From contig CALADR010000324.1 in the NCBI GenBank assembly GCA_937890845.1, positions 1 to 6,427 on the forward strand: a stretch of 6,427 nucleotides of DNA. Direction: 5' to 3'. The notes below the pieces were generated by a model, which was not told the origin of the DNA, did no database searches, and was given only the letters and a program-made list of their open reading frames with translations. A program made the translations under genes and the position numbers. Numbering within the stretch: the first letter of the stretch is position 1; each line of letters starts with the position of its first letter. Shown here piece by piece: positions 5,793 to 6,427 of the stretch. This DNA comes from an uncultured Bacteroidales bacterium (GTDB lineage: Bacteria; Bacteroidota; Bacteroidia; Bacteroidales; UBA932).

Positions 5793-6427
5793 GCCAGCAA
5801 TGGCAACTGAGAACGTAACGAAAGAAAATTATCACGTGTTGTGATTTGCTTTCAGATTTTGTAACTTTGGCCAGCAATGGCAACGGGAATTGTCCGACTT
5901 GATACACTCCGCCGTTGTGATTTGCTTTCAGATTTTGTAACTTTGGCCAGCAATGGCAACGTCCCTATGCGAATCTTGTGGCAAGGATGGGTTGTGATTT
6001 GCTTTCAGATTTTGTAACTTTGGCCAGCAATGGCAACATGCCTTGAAGTATCAACTGCGGAACTGCGTTGTGATTTGCTTTCAGATTTTGTAACTTTGGC
6101 CAGCAATGGCAACATAGCTGCTTTTGTTGAAAGAGTTGATGCAGTTGTGATTTGCTTTCAGATTTTGTAACTTTGGCCAGCAATGGCAACTTTCGAGGGT
6201 CCAACCAGGAAGGCTACGAAGTTGTGATTTGCTTTCAGATTTTGTAACTTTGGCCAGCAATGGCAACCAAACTACTACGTTAAAACTCGCATTCAGGTTG
6301 TGATTTGCTTTCAGATTTTGTAACTTTGGCCAGCAATGGCAACCTATTTTCTTTACTTGTCATTAGGGGCAATGTTGTGATTTGCTTTCAGATTTTGTAA
6401 CTTTGGCCAGCAATGGCAACTTGCATT

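Larger units (their letters stand above)
5472..6427 (+). CRISPR. CRISPR array, probably type II-C, 13 repeats, runs off the right edge
   Basis: Full repeats of 47 bp start at 5530, 5607, 5684, 5761, 5838, 5914, 5991, 6067, 6144, 6221, 6297 and 6374, preceded by a 28-bp half-repeat at 5472-5499. The repeat begins GTTGTGATTTGCTTTCAG and ends GGCCAGCAATGGCAAC. Its ends are complementary (GTTG/CAAC), and positions 33-44 form a GCCA/TGGC stem with a GCAA loop. Spacers 1-12 are 30 bp except 6, 8 and 11 (29 bp). Spacer 13 is cut by the window end. All spacers differ. A long repeat starting GTTGTG with 30-bp spacers fits Bacteroidetes type II-C arrays as I remember them. In type II, mature crRNA is spacer followed by the repeat 5' part, which makes plus the likely coding strand. 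No cas gene is in the window. The array is certain; type and strand are inferred. Confidence 0.97.

Noticed and set aside
5544..6266. Minus-strand ORFs across the array with a repeated MPLLAKVTKSESKSQ / VAIAGQSYKI pattern
   Set aside because: These are translations of the CRISPR repeat and its spacers. The periodicity is that of the repeat unit, and no gene starts or domains are present.

Overview
The window looks like a chromosomal segment of a Bacteroidales-type bacterium (Bacteroides/Prevotella-like). The grounds are four putative promoters matching or approximating the Bacteroidetes sigma factor consensus (TTG or TTTG near -33, TAnnTTTG near -7), AT-rich leaders without Shine-Dalgarno sequences, a PF09820-type AAA-ATPase/nuclease gene typical of that phylum, and a 47-bp CRISPR repeat of the kind I associate with Bacteroidetes type II-C Cas9 loci. 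This assignment comes from motifs and remembered families, not from a search.

All protein genes are on the minus strand, so they read right to left. Positions 3225-1 hold a likely three-gene membrane transport operon: a small two-helix membrane protein of unknown function (2632-3078), a CaCA-family sodium/calcium exchanger (1657-2622), and a Na/Pi cotransporter with a C-terminal PhoU-like domain (1-1655). The last two are separated by one base (TAAtATG). The cotransporter gene is broken near its 5' end. A 44-codon fragment with a normal family N-terminus (1521-1655) is joined out of frame to the rest, and about 25 codons are missing, including the start of the first QSSSATT transport motif.

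Positions 3263-3751 hold a self-contained unit: consensus promoter, a 130-aa secreted protein of unknown function, and a hairpin plus T-run terminator. Positions 3822-5396 encode a 524-aa AAA-ATPase-like/PD-(D/E)XK protein with its own promoter at 5427-5434.

From 5472 to the right edge lies a CRISPR array: one half-repeat, one full repeat with a single substitution, eleven identical 47-bp repeats, twelve complete spacers (nine of 30 bp, three of 29 bp), and the start of a thirteenth. No cas gene or tracrRNA is visible, so any effector must lie to the right or elsewhere. The main observation is that every repeat contains TTG-N20-TAACTTTG, a full match to the Bacteroidetes promoter consensus, pointing into the following spacer. 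This suggests each spacer may be transcribed from its own repeat, by analogy with the repeat-embedded promoters of Neisseria type II-C arrays but using phylum-specific promoter elements. The half-repeat at the left end retains exactly the half that carries the -7 element.
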